The translations under genes were made by a program, and so were the position numbers. From Bdellovibrionales bacterium (GTDB lineage: Bacteria > Bdellovibrionota > Bdellovibrionia > Bdellovibrionales > UBA1609), in contig SKYF01000001.1 in NCBI GenBank assembly GCA_007128005.1, forward strand, positions 1 to 34,344: a DNA stretch of 34,344 nt. Direction: 5' to 3'. This document shows positions 15,801 to 24,628 of this stretch, in pieces. How positions within the stretch are numbered: position 1 is the stretch's first letter; each line of letters starts with the position of its first letter. The notes under the pieces are model-generated. The model saw only the letters and a program-made list of their open reading frames with translations, had not been told where the DNA came from and did not search any database.

Positions 15801-17450
15801 ATGCAAAAGCGAACTATAAAAGCCCCCGTCGGAACAGAACTGCATTGCAAAGGCTGGCTTCAAGAAGCGGCTTTTCGAATGATTCAGAACAACCTGGACC
15901 CCCAGGTGGCAGAACTTCCCGATGATTTGATCGTCTACGGGGGGCGGGGCAAGGCGGCCCGTAACTGGGAGTGCTTTGACAGGATCTTGGCCGCCTTGAA
16001 GGAGTTGGACAGTGACGAGACCCTCTTGGTTCAGTCGGGAAAACCCATTGGAGTTCTCAAAACCCACAGCGATGCTCCAAGGGTGTTGATTGCCAACTCC
16101 AACCTGGTTGGCAACTGGGCCAACTGGGAAGTCTTTGATGAGCTGGAAAAAAAGGGGCTGATGATGTACGGCCAGATGACGGCAGGATCTTGGATCTACA
16201 TTGGCTCCCAGGGCATAGTTCAGGGGACCTATGAGACTTTTGTCGAAGCCGGTCGCAGACACTTTGGGGGAGACCTGAAGGGACGAGTCATCCTCACAGC
16301 AGGTCTTGGGGGAATGGGTGGAGCTCAGCCCTTGGCCGGAGTCTTTGCCGGAGCCTCGGTGCTGGCCGTGGAGGTCGACCCGGAGCGCATTCAAAAGAGG
16401 TTGGATACAGGCTATGTGGACGAATGGGCTCAGGACTTGGATGAGGCCCTGACTAGAATTGAGGAGTGCAAGAAAAATGCTTGGGCCAAGTCTGTGGCTC
16501 TTCAGGGCAATATGAGTGAGGTCATCCATCAACTCATCGAGAGAAACTTTCAGCCCGACCTCTTGACGGATCAGACCTCAGCCCATGACCCGCTGACGGG
16601 ATATATTCCGGCAGGATACTCTGTGCAGGCTGCGGCGGAGCTTCGTGCCCGCGATCCAAAGGACTATGTGCGCAAGTCCAAGGCCAGTATGGCTCAACAT
16701 GTGCGTGGAATGCTGGAGATGCAAAAGCGAGGGGCGGTGACCTTTGACTACGGAAACAACATTCGCGCCATGGCTCGCGACGAGGGAGTGGAGGAGGCCT
16801 TCTCTATTCCGGGTTTTGTGCCTGAATACATTCGCCCCCTGTTTTGCAAGGGCAGTGGGCCCTTTCGCTGGGTGGCGCTCTCCGGAGACCCTGAGGACAT
16901 TCGGGTCACGGATGCGGCTTTGAAGGAGCTTTTTCCCCACAAGACTCACCTCTTGCGCTGGTTGGATATGGCTGCTGAGCGGATTCAGTTTCAGGGGTTG
17001 CCTGCACGGATCTGCTGGCTAGAGTATGGAGAAAGAGCCAAGGCGGGCTTGAAATTCAATGAGCTTGTGGCTGAGGGCAAAGTCAAAGCACCCATTGTGA
17101 TTGGGCGTGACCACTTGGACTGTGGCTCGGTGGCTTCTCCCAACCGAGAGACAGAGGCCATGCAAGACGGCAGTGATGCCGTGGCCGATTGGCCCATTCT
17201 CAATGCTTTGGTGAATACGGCCTGTGGAGCGACTTGGGTCAGCTTTCACCATGGAGGAGGAGTTGGGATGGGCTACAGTCTCCATGCGGGGCAGGTGATC
17301 CTTGCTGATGGAACCCCAGAAGCTGCAAGGCGCCTGCAGAGGGTGCTGACTGCGGATCCTGCCATGGGTGTTTTTCGTCATGTGGATGCGGGTTACGAGG
17401 AGGCCAAAACAACAGCTAAGGACAGGGGGGTCCAGTCCCTGTGGCTTTAA
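15801..17450 (+). CDS. hutU: Urocanate hydratase
   Basis: Second histidine-degradation step: urocanate to imidazolone-propionate, using tightly bound NAD+ as electrophile. The 549 residues are the standard length. The NAD-binding glycine-rich stretch is [12 protein letters not shown] (166-177). The family signature [10 protein letters not shown] (397-406) contains the active-site cysteine (Cys405 here), and [18 protein letters not shown] follows. AAAAAGGAGCG precedes the ATG by about 8 bases. It is 21 bp after hutH and overlaps hutI by 10 bp. Confidence 0.97.
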   Translation: MQKRTIKAPVGTELHCKGWLQEAAFRMIQNNLDPQVAELPDDLIVYGGRGKAARNWECFDRILAALKELDSDETLLVQSGKPIGVLKTHSDAPRVLIANSNLVGNWANWEVFDELEKKGLMMYGQMTAGSWIYIGSQGIVQGTYETFVEAGRRHFGGDLKGRVILTAGLGGMGGAQPLAGVFAGASVLAVEVDPERIQKRLDTGYVDEWAQDLDEALTRIEECKKNAWAKSVALQGNMSEVIHQLIERNFQPDLLTDQTSAHDPLTGYIPAGYSVQAAAELRARDPKDYVRKSKASMAQHVRGMLEMQKRGAVTFDYGNNIRAMARDEGVEEAFSIPGFVPEYIRPLFCKGSGPFRWVALSGDPEDIRVTDAALKELFPHKTHLLRWLDMAAERIQFQGLPARICWLEYGERAKAGLKFNELVAEGKVKAPIVIGRDHLDCGSVASPNRETEAMQDGSDAVADWPILNALVNTACGATWVSFHHGGGVGMGYSLHAGQVILADGTPEAARRLQRVLTADPAMGVFRHVDAGYEEAKTTAKDRGVQSLWL

Positions 17451-18691
17451 AGATCTTTGACTTTGATGAGCTGTTCACCTTTAAGGCCGCCGCCGCCCGC
17501 GATGGTCGAAGAGTTTCTCAAAAGGACCTAAGTCCCCTGAAATCGGCTCGGCTGGTCAGCGTTGATGGCAAGATCCTTTGGTTGGGGCCGAAAAAGCAGT
17601 TTAAGGCCTCGCTGCTCAAACCCTGGGGTGGAGTAAGGGCCTTTGAACAGGTAAACTTATCAGGTTTTTTGGCCTTGCCCGCCTTTGTCGAGTGTCACAG
17701 TCATTTGGTCTTTGCCGGCTCCAGGCATGGTGAGTTTGAGCAGCGCAATCAGGGGGTCAGCTATGAACAGATTGCCAAGCAGGGCGGGGGGATTATTTCC
17801 ACCGTCAAAGCCACTCGCAGAGCATCAGAGTCTGAGTTGCTGGCTTTAGCTCAAGAGCGAGCCATTAAGTTCTTAAGCCAAGGTGTCACTGTTCTTGAGG
17901 TCAAAAGCGGCTACGGCTTAAACCAATCCAGCGAGCTGAAACTCCTGAAGGTGGCGGGACAAATTCAAGGGCCCCAAATTGTCCCTACTTTTTTGGGAGC
18001 TCATGCCCTACCCCCTGAGTTTTCAGATGTGGACAGTTATTTAGACTATTTGGAACAAAAAGTCTTGCCCTTGGTGAAGCGAAGAGGGCTCGCACAAAGG
18101 ATAGATATCTTTTGGGACAAGGGTTATTTTCACAGTCCGAGAGCTCTCAAGTTTTTGCTCCAGGCCCAAAAAATGGGCTTTGCCATCTGTGCCCATGTGG
18201 ATCAACTCCATTCCCTTGGCGGAGTGAAGTCCTTGTTGGAGTTGGCCAGTGTTTCTTTAGATCATGTGGTTCAACTCACAGATCCGGACATCACTCGCAT
18301 TGCGCGAAGCCAGTCGACGGCCGTCCTGCTTCCCGGGGCCGATTTTTATTTGCGTATGAAGTATCCTCCAGCGCGAAGGCTTTTAGAAGAAGGGGCTCGC
18401 TGTGCCTTGGCCACTGATTTTAACCCGGGATCTTGCCCCACCCAGGACCTGTCTTTGATAGGGGTGCTGGCTCGCCTGGAGATGAAAATGACTCTGCCTG
18501 AGGTGCTCGTTGCCTACACCTATGGGGCTGCAGCGGCTTTGGGCCTGCAAGCTGATTTTGGTTCCTTGGAGGTTGGCAAGAGCTGTGACTTTGTTTGTTT
18601 CAATGCAGGGCTAGAGGAGCTGTTTTATTCTGTTGGCCATCATCCTGTGAAGGGGGTTTGGCATCGGGGGCAGCAGGTTTACGCTCACTGA
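17441..18691 (+). CDS. hutI: Imidazolonepropionase
   Basis: Third histidine-degradation step: hydrolyses imidazolone-propionate to N-formimino-glutamate. A metal-dependent amidohydrolase of 416 residues with the HSH ligand pair (H86/H88 in [20 protein letters not shown]), then EVKSGYGL, a HVDQLHS metal-ligand strand and [11 protein letters not shown] with the catalytic Asp. GTG at 17441 lies inside the end of hutU (10-bp overlap). No hutG, hutF or ftcD follows, so the formimino-glutamate step must be encoded elsewhere. Confidence 0.95.
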   Translation: MALKIFDFDELFTFKAAAARDGRRVSQKDLSPLKSARLVSVDGKILWLGPKKQFKASLLKPWGGVRAFEQVNLSGFLALPAFVECHSHLVFAGSRHGEFEQRNQGVSYEQIAKQGGGIISTVKATRRASESELLALAQERAIKFLSQGVTVLEVKSGYGLNQSSELKLLKVAGQIQGPQIVPTFLGAHALPPEFSDVDSYLDYLEQKVLPLVKRRGLAQRIDIFWDKGYFHSPRALKFLLQAQKMGFAICAHVDQLHSLGGVKSLLELASVSLDHVVQLTDPDITRIARSQSTAVLLPGADFYLRMKYPPARRLLEEGARCALATDFNPGSCPTQDLSLIGVLARLEMKMTLPEVLVAYTYGAAAALGLQADFGSLEVGKSCDFVCFNAGLEELFYSVGHHPVKGVWHRGQQVYAH

Positions 18692-18723
18692 TTTAGGCGG
18701 ACTGAGCTTAGAACTCACTTCAT

Positions 18724-18752
18724 AAAAAAAAGTTTTGCTTTTTTGAGCAAAA
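18724..18752 (-). terminator. Possible minus-strand intrinsic terminator
   Basis: Inverted repeat TTTTGCT/AGCAAAA (18733-18739 and 18746-18752) with a 6-base loop. Read on the minus strand it is followed by one C and eight Ts. The stem is short and A/T-rich. If real, it would stop transcription running through from the FecR-like gene before it enters the hut genes antisense. There is no T-tract on the plus side, so it is unlikely to terminate hutI. Confidence 0.35.
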
Positions 18753-18794
18753 GGAAAATAGGCTATAGGAGACCAACAGGGACGGGGGTTTCAA

Positions 18795-19208
18795 ATGGCA
18801 GAAGCTACACTTTTTTTGAGTCAGTCGCGCTACTATTCACCAGTGTTCAATTCGGCGATTTTTGATGGGCCAGTGAGAGTCTACTTTGCTCAGCACCAAG
18901 AGTCTTTGGCTCTAAAGGTCTACTTTAGGCTCAAGGAGAGGTTGAAGTCCATTGGAGATGAGGTCCGCTACAGCGGTCAGCATCTGTTTGTGATGCTGTA
19001 TCCAAGTGATGAGTCCTTTGAGCTGTCCTTTTCTGGGGCAGCACCTAAAATTGCTCAGGAGTTACTGGGTGAGGATTTTGTCTTTGGAGTTAAGGGGCCA
19101 TTGGAGGATGAGGCTTATGAGTCACTCTATGCTCAGGCCGAAAAGGTCTTACACTCTTGGAGACAGGAAGAGCGACGAGAGGGAGTGTCAGCTTCCCCCT
19201 TGGATTGA
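18795..19208 (+). CDS. Uncharacterised small soluble protein
   Basis: I do not recognise this 137-residue protein. It has no signal peptide, membrane segment or cysteine. It appears mixed alpha/beta: a strand-like opening (VRVYFAQ), a helix (ALKVYFRLKERLKSIG), a strand (HLFVMLYPS) and a C-terminal helix (EAYESLYAQAEKVLHSWRQEERR). GGGGG precedes the ATG by 7 bases, and codon use looks like that of its neighbours, which supports real coding. Its last 21 bp overlap the 3' end of the converging FecR-like gene. It lies 104 bp after hutI, possibly with its own weak promoter (TTGAGC/TATAGG, only 15 bp apart). Confidence 0.65.
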   Translation: MAEATLFLSQSRYYSPVFNSAIFDGPVRVYFAQHQESLALKVYFRLKERLKSIGDEVRYSGQHLFVMLYPSDESFELSFSGAAPKIAQELLGEDFVFGVKGPLEDEAYESLYAQAEKVLHSWRQEERREGVSASPLD

Positions 19209-21488
19209 CCAGGGATGGCTCCAAGAGGAGGAAAACTCCTCTCTTTCTGCCCGAACGCGCCAGAAAACTCTTCCGCTGGGAAGAGATTGGTCAAGGATAA
19301 GGCTGTCCGAGTCGGACTCCTTCTCTAGCAAAACTTCACTGAACTGAGGAGTCAAGGAGAACTGAACGCGGTAGTTCAGGGCTTCAGGTACTCTCTGCCA
19401 GGAAAAGAATAAAGTGGATTCATCGTCATCATCCCCATCACTGGGTCCTCCAAAGGAAACCACTTGAACATTATCAATTGGTTGCAATAGCCGGGGAACT
19501 TCCAGAATCAGGGTCCTTTTGTAGAGGATCTCAATGGGCTCGGTCTTTTGGGAGAGATCCTCTTTATCAGCAGTCATGGCCACAGCGCGTGCAAAATAAG
19601 TTCCGGGCTCTTCCAGTTTGATTTCGATATTGGGCTCACTGGCGAGAGCTCTTTGGGGCTCGGTGAACTCTGGGTCTTTGGACCATTCTAGGGCGTAGGA
19701 GCTGGCTCCCTTAACAGGGCCGAGGGCGACCTCAACTGTATGTGGAGAGCTGAGTAGCTCCGCAGCTCGTCTGACTTCGACCTTGGCATCTACAAGTTTC
19801 GGAGCTTCTGGAGCTGGAGCCAGAATCATAAGGCTTGAGGTGGGGCTGTAGTCGCTCCACTCTCCAGATTCATTCTGACTGCGGACGCGCCAGAAGACTC
19901 GGCCTGGTTGGGGAGATCTCCAGCGCAGGTTGGTGTTTTGGGTCCGAGCCTCCTCCCGGGATTCTATAAACTCATTGTCTCTGGCCACTTGAACTTGATA
20001 GGCCGTAGCCCCGGTGACGGCTTGCCAAGATAGCATTACCTGGGCGGCCTGCCCTGGGGGCAGGTCCACTTGGCTTGGGGCCTGAACTTTTGTAGGAGGC
20101 AAGAGGGGAATTTTTAGGGGCACAGCTGTGGGCTCCTCCTCAATTTCCTCCTCATCAATGACCTCATCAGAAGCGGAGGAGGCCTTTGCAAGGAGATCGA
20201 CGACCTCAGGCAGGGGCAACTCTTCTGCTGTGGGGGTGGCCGGCGGCACCAGGCTGGGGTCGATAGCCAGAGGCATTGCCGATGAGTCTCTGTCTCCCAC
20301 CCAAAAGCGTCGTGTTTGGCTCCACAGTTCGTCGACTGGGTGATTGTGGTCTGTGCGCACTCTCCAGTAAAATGAGCCTGTCCTGTCAAAATGCAGTTTG
20401 ATTCGATTTCCAGTGATTTTGCTGCGGGCGAAAAGAGGAGAGAACTCCTCATTTCGGCTGACCTCTATATAATGGTTGAGCACCGAGGGCCTGGATCTAA
20501 AGCGAAACTCCACCTCAACAGAATCTCCTCTTTGGAGGAGCTGATCTGGAAAAGAGTACTTATTTATGGGGAACTCCAGCTCCGGAGGGGCAATCAAATT
20601 CAGTGTGAAGAGTTGGAACTCATCTGAGGAGGCTTGCCCATCAGGACTGACCTGCCAGTAGACAGGCCCCTCAAATGTCCAGTTGCTGATCTCAGAACTT
20701 CTGCCACTAAACTGAAGGGAGGTCAGTCTGCGCTGAAATTGGGGGTCCAAGGCGATGTGAAGTTGGCCCTGGGCGATGTCTTGATTGACCTCAAAGCGCA
20801 GAGGGTCTTGAGGCCAAAGCCAGGTTTCGCCCTTGGGGGATTTGAGGTTTTTTCTAAGGCTTCGGTCTTGGCTTGGAGTGGTTTCGGAGAGGAGGAGTTT
20901 CTCCCCTTCTGTCACTGAACGTCTTTTTCCGTCTTCGTCTTCAACTTCAAGGCTTCCGCCAAGAGTCTGAATCAGGACATTGCCGATGGGTGACTTTTGA
21001 ATAAGTGTCTGTCCGCTTTGTGGAGTGCCTCTGAGAGTGACCTCTCGCCCTTGGTGGATCAAAGAGAGTGATCTTCCTGACCCCAGGTTGAGCTCTGCTG
21101 AACCCATTTGAAAATCGAGAGCAGGTCCAGATTTCCCCACAATCACTTGGACCAAGGTTCCAGGGCCCAGCTCGAGTTGAGTGTCGATGGGGTAGATTTT
21201 AAAGCTCAGTCGGGACTGGGAGCCCACAAACAGGGAGTCGCGGTTGTGGATTCGGTGTTGGGAGTTGAGGGGAAACCAAGTGAGACTGGATTCAGATCTT
21301 CTGCGCGCATCGTTGGAGGAATACAGAGCCTCTCCCACGACTTCGTTCTCTGATGACTGACTAAGGTCCAGCATCTGGCGCAACAGGTGTTCGTCATTCA
21401 AAAGATAGACTCCTGCGAGCACAATCAAGCCGCTGACAGAGAGGAGAACTTTGTCCACATAAGAAGTTTTTAGAGAAAACATGTTCAA
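19188..21488 (-). CDS. FecR-domain protein with fibronectin-III-like repeats
   Basis: A 766-residue single-pass envelope protein. One N-terminal hydrophobic segment (13-30) anchors or exports it. Residues about 68-200 match a FecR-like beta domain (SLFVGSQSRLSFKI, LELGPGTLVQVIVG, VTEGEKLLLSE). The rest holds about five divergent fibronectin-III-like units, recognised by a late Y/F-W-x-V motif: 277 (VYWQVS), 374 (FYWRVR), 532 (VFWRVR), 631 (YFARA) and 742 (VFWRVR). Three are preceded by GATAYQVQVARDNEF-like strands. Acidic linkers occur at 441-452 and 685-690. Probably periplasmic or surface scaffold, ligand unknown. It is divergent from the SpoIIE-like gene with only 32 bp between starts. Confidence 0.8.
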   Translation of the reverse strand: MNMFSLKTSYVDKVLLSVSGLIVLAGVYLLNDEHLLRQMLDLSQSSENEVVGEALYSSNDARRRSESSLTWFPLNSQHRIHNRDSLFVGSQSRLSFKIYPIDTQLELGPGTLVQVIVGKSGPALDFQMGSAELNLGSGRSLSLIHQGREVTLRGTPQSGQTLIQKSPIGNVLIQTLGGSLEVEDEDGKRRSVTEGEKLLLSETTPSQDRSLRKNLKSPKGETWLWPQDPLRFEVNQDIAQGQLHIALDPQFQRRLTSLQFSGRSSEISNWTFEGPVYWQVSPDGQASSDEFQLFTLNLIAPPELEFPINKYSFPDQLLQRGDSVEVEFRFRSRPSVLNHYIEVSRNEEFSPLFARSKITGNRIKLHFDRTGSFYWRVRTDHNHPVDELWSQTRRFWVGDRDSSAMPLAIDPSLVPPATPTAEELPLPEVVDLLAKASSASDEVIDEEEIEEEPTAVPLKIPLLPPTKVQAPSQVDLPPGQAAQVMLSWQAVTGATAYQVQVARDNEFIESREEARTQNTNLRWRSPQPGRVFWRVRSQNESGEWSDYSPTSSLMILAPAPEAPKLVDAKVEVRRAAELLSSPHTVEVALGPVKGASSYALEWSKDPEFTEPQRALASEPNIEIKLEEPGTYFARAVAMTADKEDLSQKTEPIEILYKRTLILEVPRLLQPIDNVQVVSFGGPSDGDDDDESTLFFSWQRVPEALNYRVQFSLTPQFSEVLLEKESDSDSLILDQSLPSGRVFWRVRAEREEFSSSWSHPWSIQGGS

Positions 21489-21501
21489 CTCATCGGAAAG
21501 C

Positions 21502-21507
21502 TATAAT
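21502..21507 (+). promoter_or_regulatory. Consensus -10 box between divergent genes
   Basis: A perfect TATAAT ends 13 bp before the SpoIIE-like ATG, implying a leader of only about 6-7 bases. No good -35 lies 16-18 bp upstream. The complementary strand reads TATTAT nearly in register (CTATAATAG), so the divergent FecR-like gene could share the melted region. Confidence 0.5.
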
Positions 21508-21520
21508 AGAATTCAAATAA

Positions 21521-23341
21521 ATGAAGGTCCAAATTTCAATAAAGTTTAAACTTTTACTACTGACCAGTGGGCTTGTGACGCTGGCCCTCCTTGCAAACCA
21601 CTATCTTTCGGTTGAGGAATTTAAACGCGATAAAATTGCCTATGTTTTTTTCTCCTCCTTGGCCAACGCCCAGAATACAGCCACCCATATTCGTGGAGAT
21701 CTCAACTTTGGTCTAGAGCGCATTCGCTCCTACTTGCGACTTTATAATCCCGAGGGCCCGAACTTTCTGCCAAGGGCCTATGAAAACTTGAACGAAGATC
21801 AGTTTTTAGTTGATCTCCAAGTGTATCAATTGGATCCAGATTCTGGAAGGTATCAGCTTCGCAGTCGGCTCAGTCGAGAGTCCGGTGAAGAAATGGGCCT
21901 GTCAGATGAACTGATCCAGGAGACTTTGCAGCAAGAGGTGAGCCTGGGGGTGGATCCATCGCGTAGGGACAGATGGAGACTGAGTGTGACTGTGCCCGTA
22001 CAGGGAGGCGGCGAGCCCTTACTGGCTTCGGCCACTTTTCAGGAAGGGCAGTTTCTCGATCATTTTTTTAGCCCCAAGATGCAGAACACCTATTTGATCA
22101 ATGAGTTTGGTGAGGTTCTCATTTCTCCGGCCAGAACTCCCCATGAGCTTGATGAGGGCCTTCTGGCTCGGTCTCTAAAGGAGCTTTTGCCCGACCTGGG
22201 TTCAGCAAGTCAGGTGAAGGAGATCAACGATCTATTGATCTCTTTCAGCCAAGTCGGGGCTGGAAACTTGAGTGCGGTGAGTCTGGTGCCTCGGGCCGCA
22301 GCCCTTGAGGGGCTGCAGTTTATCACTTTGAAATCAACTGTGCTGGTGATTGTATTGATTGCCATAGCGATCATATTCAGTGTCTTGGGGTCCAATCAAC
22401 TGACAGCAAATATCTTTCGCCTCTATGATGCCATGAAGATGGTCACAGCGGGGAATTTGGACTCTCGAGCCCAGGTGAAAAGTCAGGATGAGATTGGCGT
22501 TTTGGCGCAGGGCTTTAACCATATGACAGCGGAGCTGCAGAGGTTGCTAGCAGAGACAGCAGAAAAGGCTCGAATGGCTTCGGAGTTGGCCACAGCTCGG
22601 ACTGTGCAGTCCACCTTGTTTCCCCATCCGGAGCTGGTCACAGAGGAAGTTGAAGTGCAGGGCTTTTACGAGCCTGCAAGTGAGTGTGGAGGTGACTGGT
22701 GGCACTATTATATTAGCAAAGAGAGGCTCTACCTGTGGATTGGCGATGCCACGGGCCACGGAGTGCCAGCGGCTCTGATCACCAGTGCGGCCCGCTCAGC
22801 CTCATCTGTCCTAGAGTCTCTACCAGACCTCAGTACTGCCGAGGCCATGCGCCTTCTCAACAAAGCCGTCTGTGAGACCTCAAAGGGTCAGGTTATGATG
22901 ACCTTCTTCTTGGGCTGCTTAGACCTTAAGACAGGTGAGCTGCGCTATACAAGTGCCAGTCACGACCCGCCCTTTTTGCTGCCGCAAAAGGAGGGAAAGC
23001 TCTCCAAAAAAGATGTTCTTCCTCTGATGGACAGTGAGGGCAAAAGACTGGGCGAGAGTCTAGACAGTGAATACGAGGAAAAAGCTGTGCAGCTGAATCC
23101 TGGAGATAGGCTATTTCTCTATACGGACGGGGTGACTGAGCTTGTGGGGCCTGAGCAGAGTCAGTGGGGGGAAAGACAACTTATTAAAACTCTCCTGCAC
23201 TCTATCAACTCACAACATAGCCTAAAGCAAGGACTTGAGGAGATGAAGACAGCTTTAAGTGAGTTCAAACAGGACACCCCTTTGGCTGATGATGTGACTT
23301 ATTACTTTGTGCAACTTAAGAAGGTGATCAATGAACACTAA
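21521..23341 (+). CDS. Membrane sensor SpoIIE-type protein phosphatase with HAMP
   Basis: A 606-residue signalling protein. TM1 is at 10-27, an extracytoplasmic sensor region at about 30-268, TM2 at 270-290, a HAMP domain at about 290-342 (NIFRLYDAMKMVTAGNLDSR...EIGVLAQGFNHM), a short coiled coil, then a PP2C/SpoIIE domain from about 365. Metal-binding acids are visible: D392 (GGDWW), D409 (GDATGHG), D536 (YTDGVTE) and D590/D591 (LADDVT). Such proteins dephosphorylate anti-anti-sigma or related STAS/HPt partners. No anti-sigma kinase or STAS gene is nearby, so the target is unknown. No Shine-Dalgarno is evident before the ATG. Its end overlaps the next gene by 11 bp. Confidence 0.9.
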   Translation: MKVQISIKFKLLLLTSGLVTLALLANHYLSVEEFKRDKIAYVFFSSLANAQNTATHIRGDLNFGLERIRSYLRLYNPEGPNFLPRAYENLNEDQFLVDLQVYQLDPDSGRYQLRSRLSRESGEEMGLSDELIQETLQQEVSLGVDPSRRDRWRLSVTVPVQGGGEPLLASATFQEGQFLDHFFSPKMQNTYLINEFGEVLISPARTPHELDEGLLARSLKELLPDLGSASQVKEINDLLISFSQVGAGNLSAVSLVPRAAALEGLQFITLKSTVLVIVLIAIAIIFSVLGSNQLTANIFRLYDAMKMVTAGNLDSRAQVKSQDEIGVLAQGFNHMTAELQRLLAETAEKARMASELATARTVQSTLFPHPELVTEEVEVQGFYEPASECGGDWWHYYISKERLYLWIGDATGHGVPAALITSAARSASSVLESLPDLSTAEAMRLLNKAVCETSKGQVMMTFFLGCLDLKTGELRYTSASHDPPFLLPQKEGKLSKKDVLPLMDSEGKRLGESLDSEYEEKAVQLNPGDRLFLYTDGVTELVGPEQSQWGERQLIKTLLHSINSQHSLKQGLEEMKTALSEFKQDTPLADDVTYYFVQLKKVINEH

Positions 23342-24620
23342 ACAAAAAATAAGCTCGTTTTTAGGCTGTCCTGTGGAGTGCCTTTTGATTTTTGTGGTTC
23401 TTGTCTTAGTGGGGACTATGGGATCTTCAGTGAGAGCTCAGGACCTTTCAGTAAGTATTCAAGAGGATGAGTCTGAGGATATGGGATTAGGTGGGGAGGA
23501 GGAAGAAGTCCCCTTTCTGGATGCCAGACCGGTGCCACAAATTCAGTGGTACTTTCCAATTAGCCGCCCAAGCCCCAAGAAAAATAGAATTCGCGTCATT
23601 GTTTCTGGAAGAGTAGAGGGGCCGGCCAAGGTGCACCTCGGTGCCGATCGCATTCCCGTCATTATTGGTCGCAGAGCGGCCAATGCGCCTCCGCGAGCTC
23701 TGCTCGACACCCAACTGCCCCTAGAGACGGACCGCTCAGGAACTTTTGAGATTGTTATGGACGCTCCTCAGAGCAATATCCAGCTGCCACTGAGAATCGT
23801 AACTTTGGATGAGCAAAAGGAGGGGACCTTTCAGCTGAACTTGGTCATTCGCAGGGACCGAGTGGAGCTGCGTGGGCAGGACAATCTAGTGCACGCACCA
23901 GCCCACCAGAAGCGCTTTGAGGCCTGGTTTGGAACGGGCTTTAACTACCTTCGCTATTCTCAGGACACGGAATTTTGGAACCCCGCTTTTGAGACATTTA
24001 CTGGACCCTCGTTTTTTGCCAAAGGACGAGCTCGAGTGTGGCGGGATTTCAGTGCTTTGTTAGAGGTGAAGATGTCGCCTGGGGCCACTCAGAGCTCAGA
24101 GAGCCTTGACGTCACTCAGGGGAGTTATCAGTGGTGGATCTACTCTGGAGAGGTTCTCTATATGCCAGCTTCTCTTCAAGGCAGGCTTCTGCGCAATCCG
24201 GGACCCTGGGGTATCCGGGTGGGAGCTCAGCACCATATTATGCCCTTTTTGCGCCGTGAGGAGGATGTTCGCTTTTCGATTGTGGACGCCCAAGTCACTA
24301 TGGCGACCTTGGGCTTTCAGCATGAGGAGGAGCTGTTTAACAATATCGATTTTGAGATCTTTATGCGCTATCAACATCCCATCACTAAGGGCGATGTGTT
24401 TACAATTTCCCCGATATTTGCTTTTGATGGCTCTTTGGGCTTGATCTACAACTTTCGATCTGGTTTGAGACTGGGTGCCTTTTGGTATGGTCAGTGGCAT
24501 GAGTACAACTATACAGATAAGCGCTTTGACCCCTCCCCAGACGTCAACGGTTTTGTGCAGGGCAGGCAGTCTCTGTTTTTCAGTAATGCCGAAATTCGCT
24601 TAGGTTATGCCTTTGATTGA
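23331..24620 (+). CDS. Putative outer-membrane beta-barrel protein
   Basis: A 429-residue exported protein. The signal peptide includes CLLIFVVLVLVGTMGSSVRAQ (about 18-38) with cleavage after RAQ. The mature N-terminus is very acidic (DESEDMGLGGEEEE). A beta-rich domain at about 60-190 follows (VIVSGRVEGPAKVHLGADRIPV, then GTFQLNLVIRRD). The C-terminal about 230 residues show alternating aromatic/polar strands (FEAWFGTGFNYLRYSQ, GLRLGAFWYGQWHEYNY, AEIRLGYAFD), typical of a small outer-membrane barrel. AAGGTGA lies 5 bases before ATG. The 11-bp overlap with the SpoIIE-like gene indicates co-expression. I do not recognise a named family. Confidence 0.68.
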   Translation: MNTKQKISSFLGCPVECLLIFVVLVLVGTMGSSVRAQDLSVSIQEDESEDMGLGGEEEEVPFLDARPVPQIQWYFPISRPSPKKNRIRVIVSGRVEGPAKVHLGADRIPVIIGRRAANAPPRALLDTQLPLETDRSGTFEIVMDAPQSNIQLPLRIVTLDEQKEGTFQLNLVIRRDRVELRGQDNLVHAPAHQKRFEAWFGTGFNYLRYSQDTEFWNPAFETFTGPSFFAKGRARVWRDFSALLEVKMSPGATQSSESLDVTQGSYQWWIYSGEVLYMPASLQGRLLRNPGPWGIRVGAQHHIMPFLRREEDVRFSIVDAQVTMATLGFQHEEELFNNIDFEIFMRYQHPITKGDVFTISPIFAFDGSLGLIYNFRSGLRLGAFWYGQWHEYNYTDKRFDPSPDVNGFVQGRQSLFFSNAEIRLGYAFD

Positions 24621-24628
24621 GGGGAAGC

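Noticed and set aside
15600-16532. 310-codon open frame on the minus strand
   Set aside because: Antisense across the hutH/hutU junction; both sense genes are full-length and well conserved.
18724-18752. Hairpin after hutI as the hut operon terminator
   Set aside because: On the plus strand the stem is followed by GGAAAATAGG, not a T-tract. The T-tract is on the minus strand, so it was listed only as a possible minus-strand terminator.
19188-21488. FecR-type iron-responsive anti-sigma factor
   Set aside because: No FecI-like sigma or TonB receptor is adjacent and most of the protein is fibronectin-like repeats.
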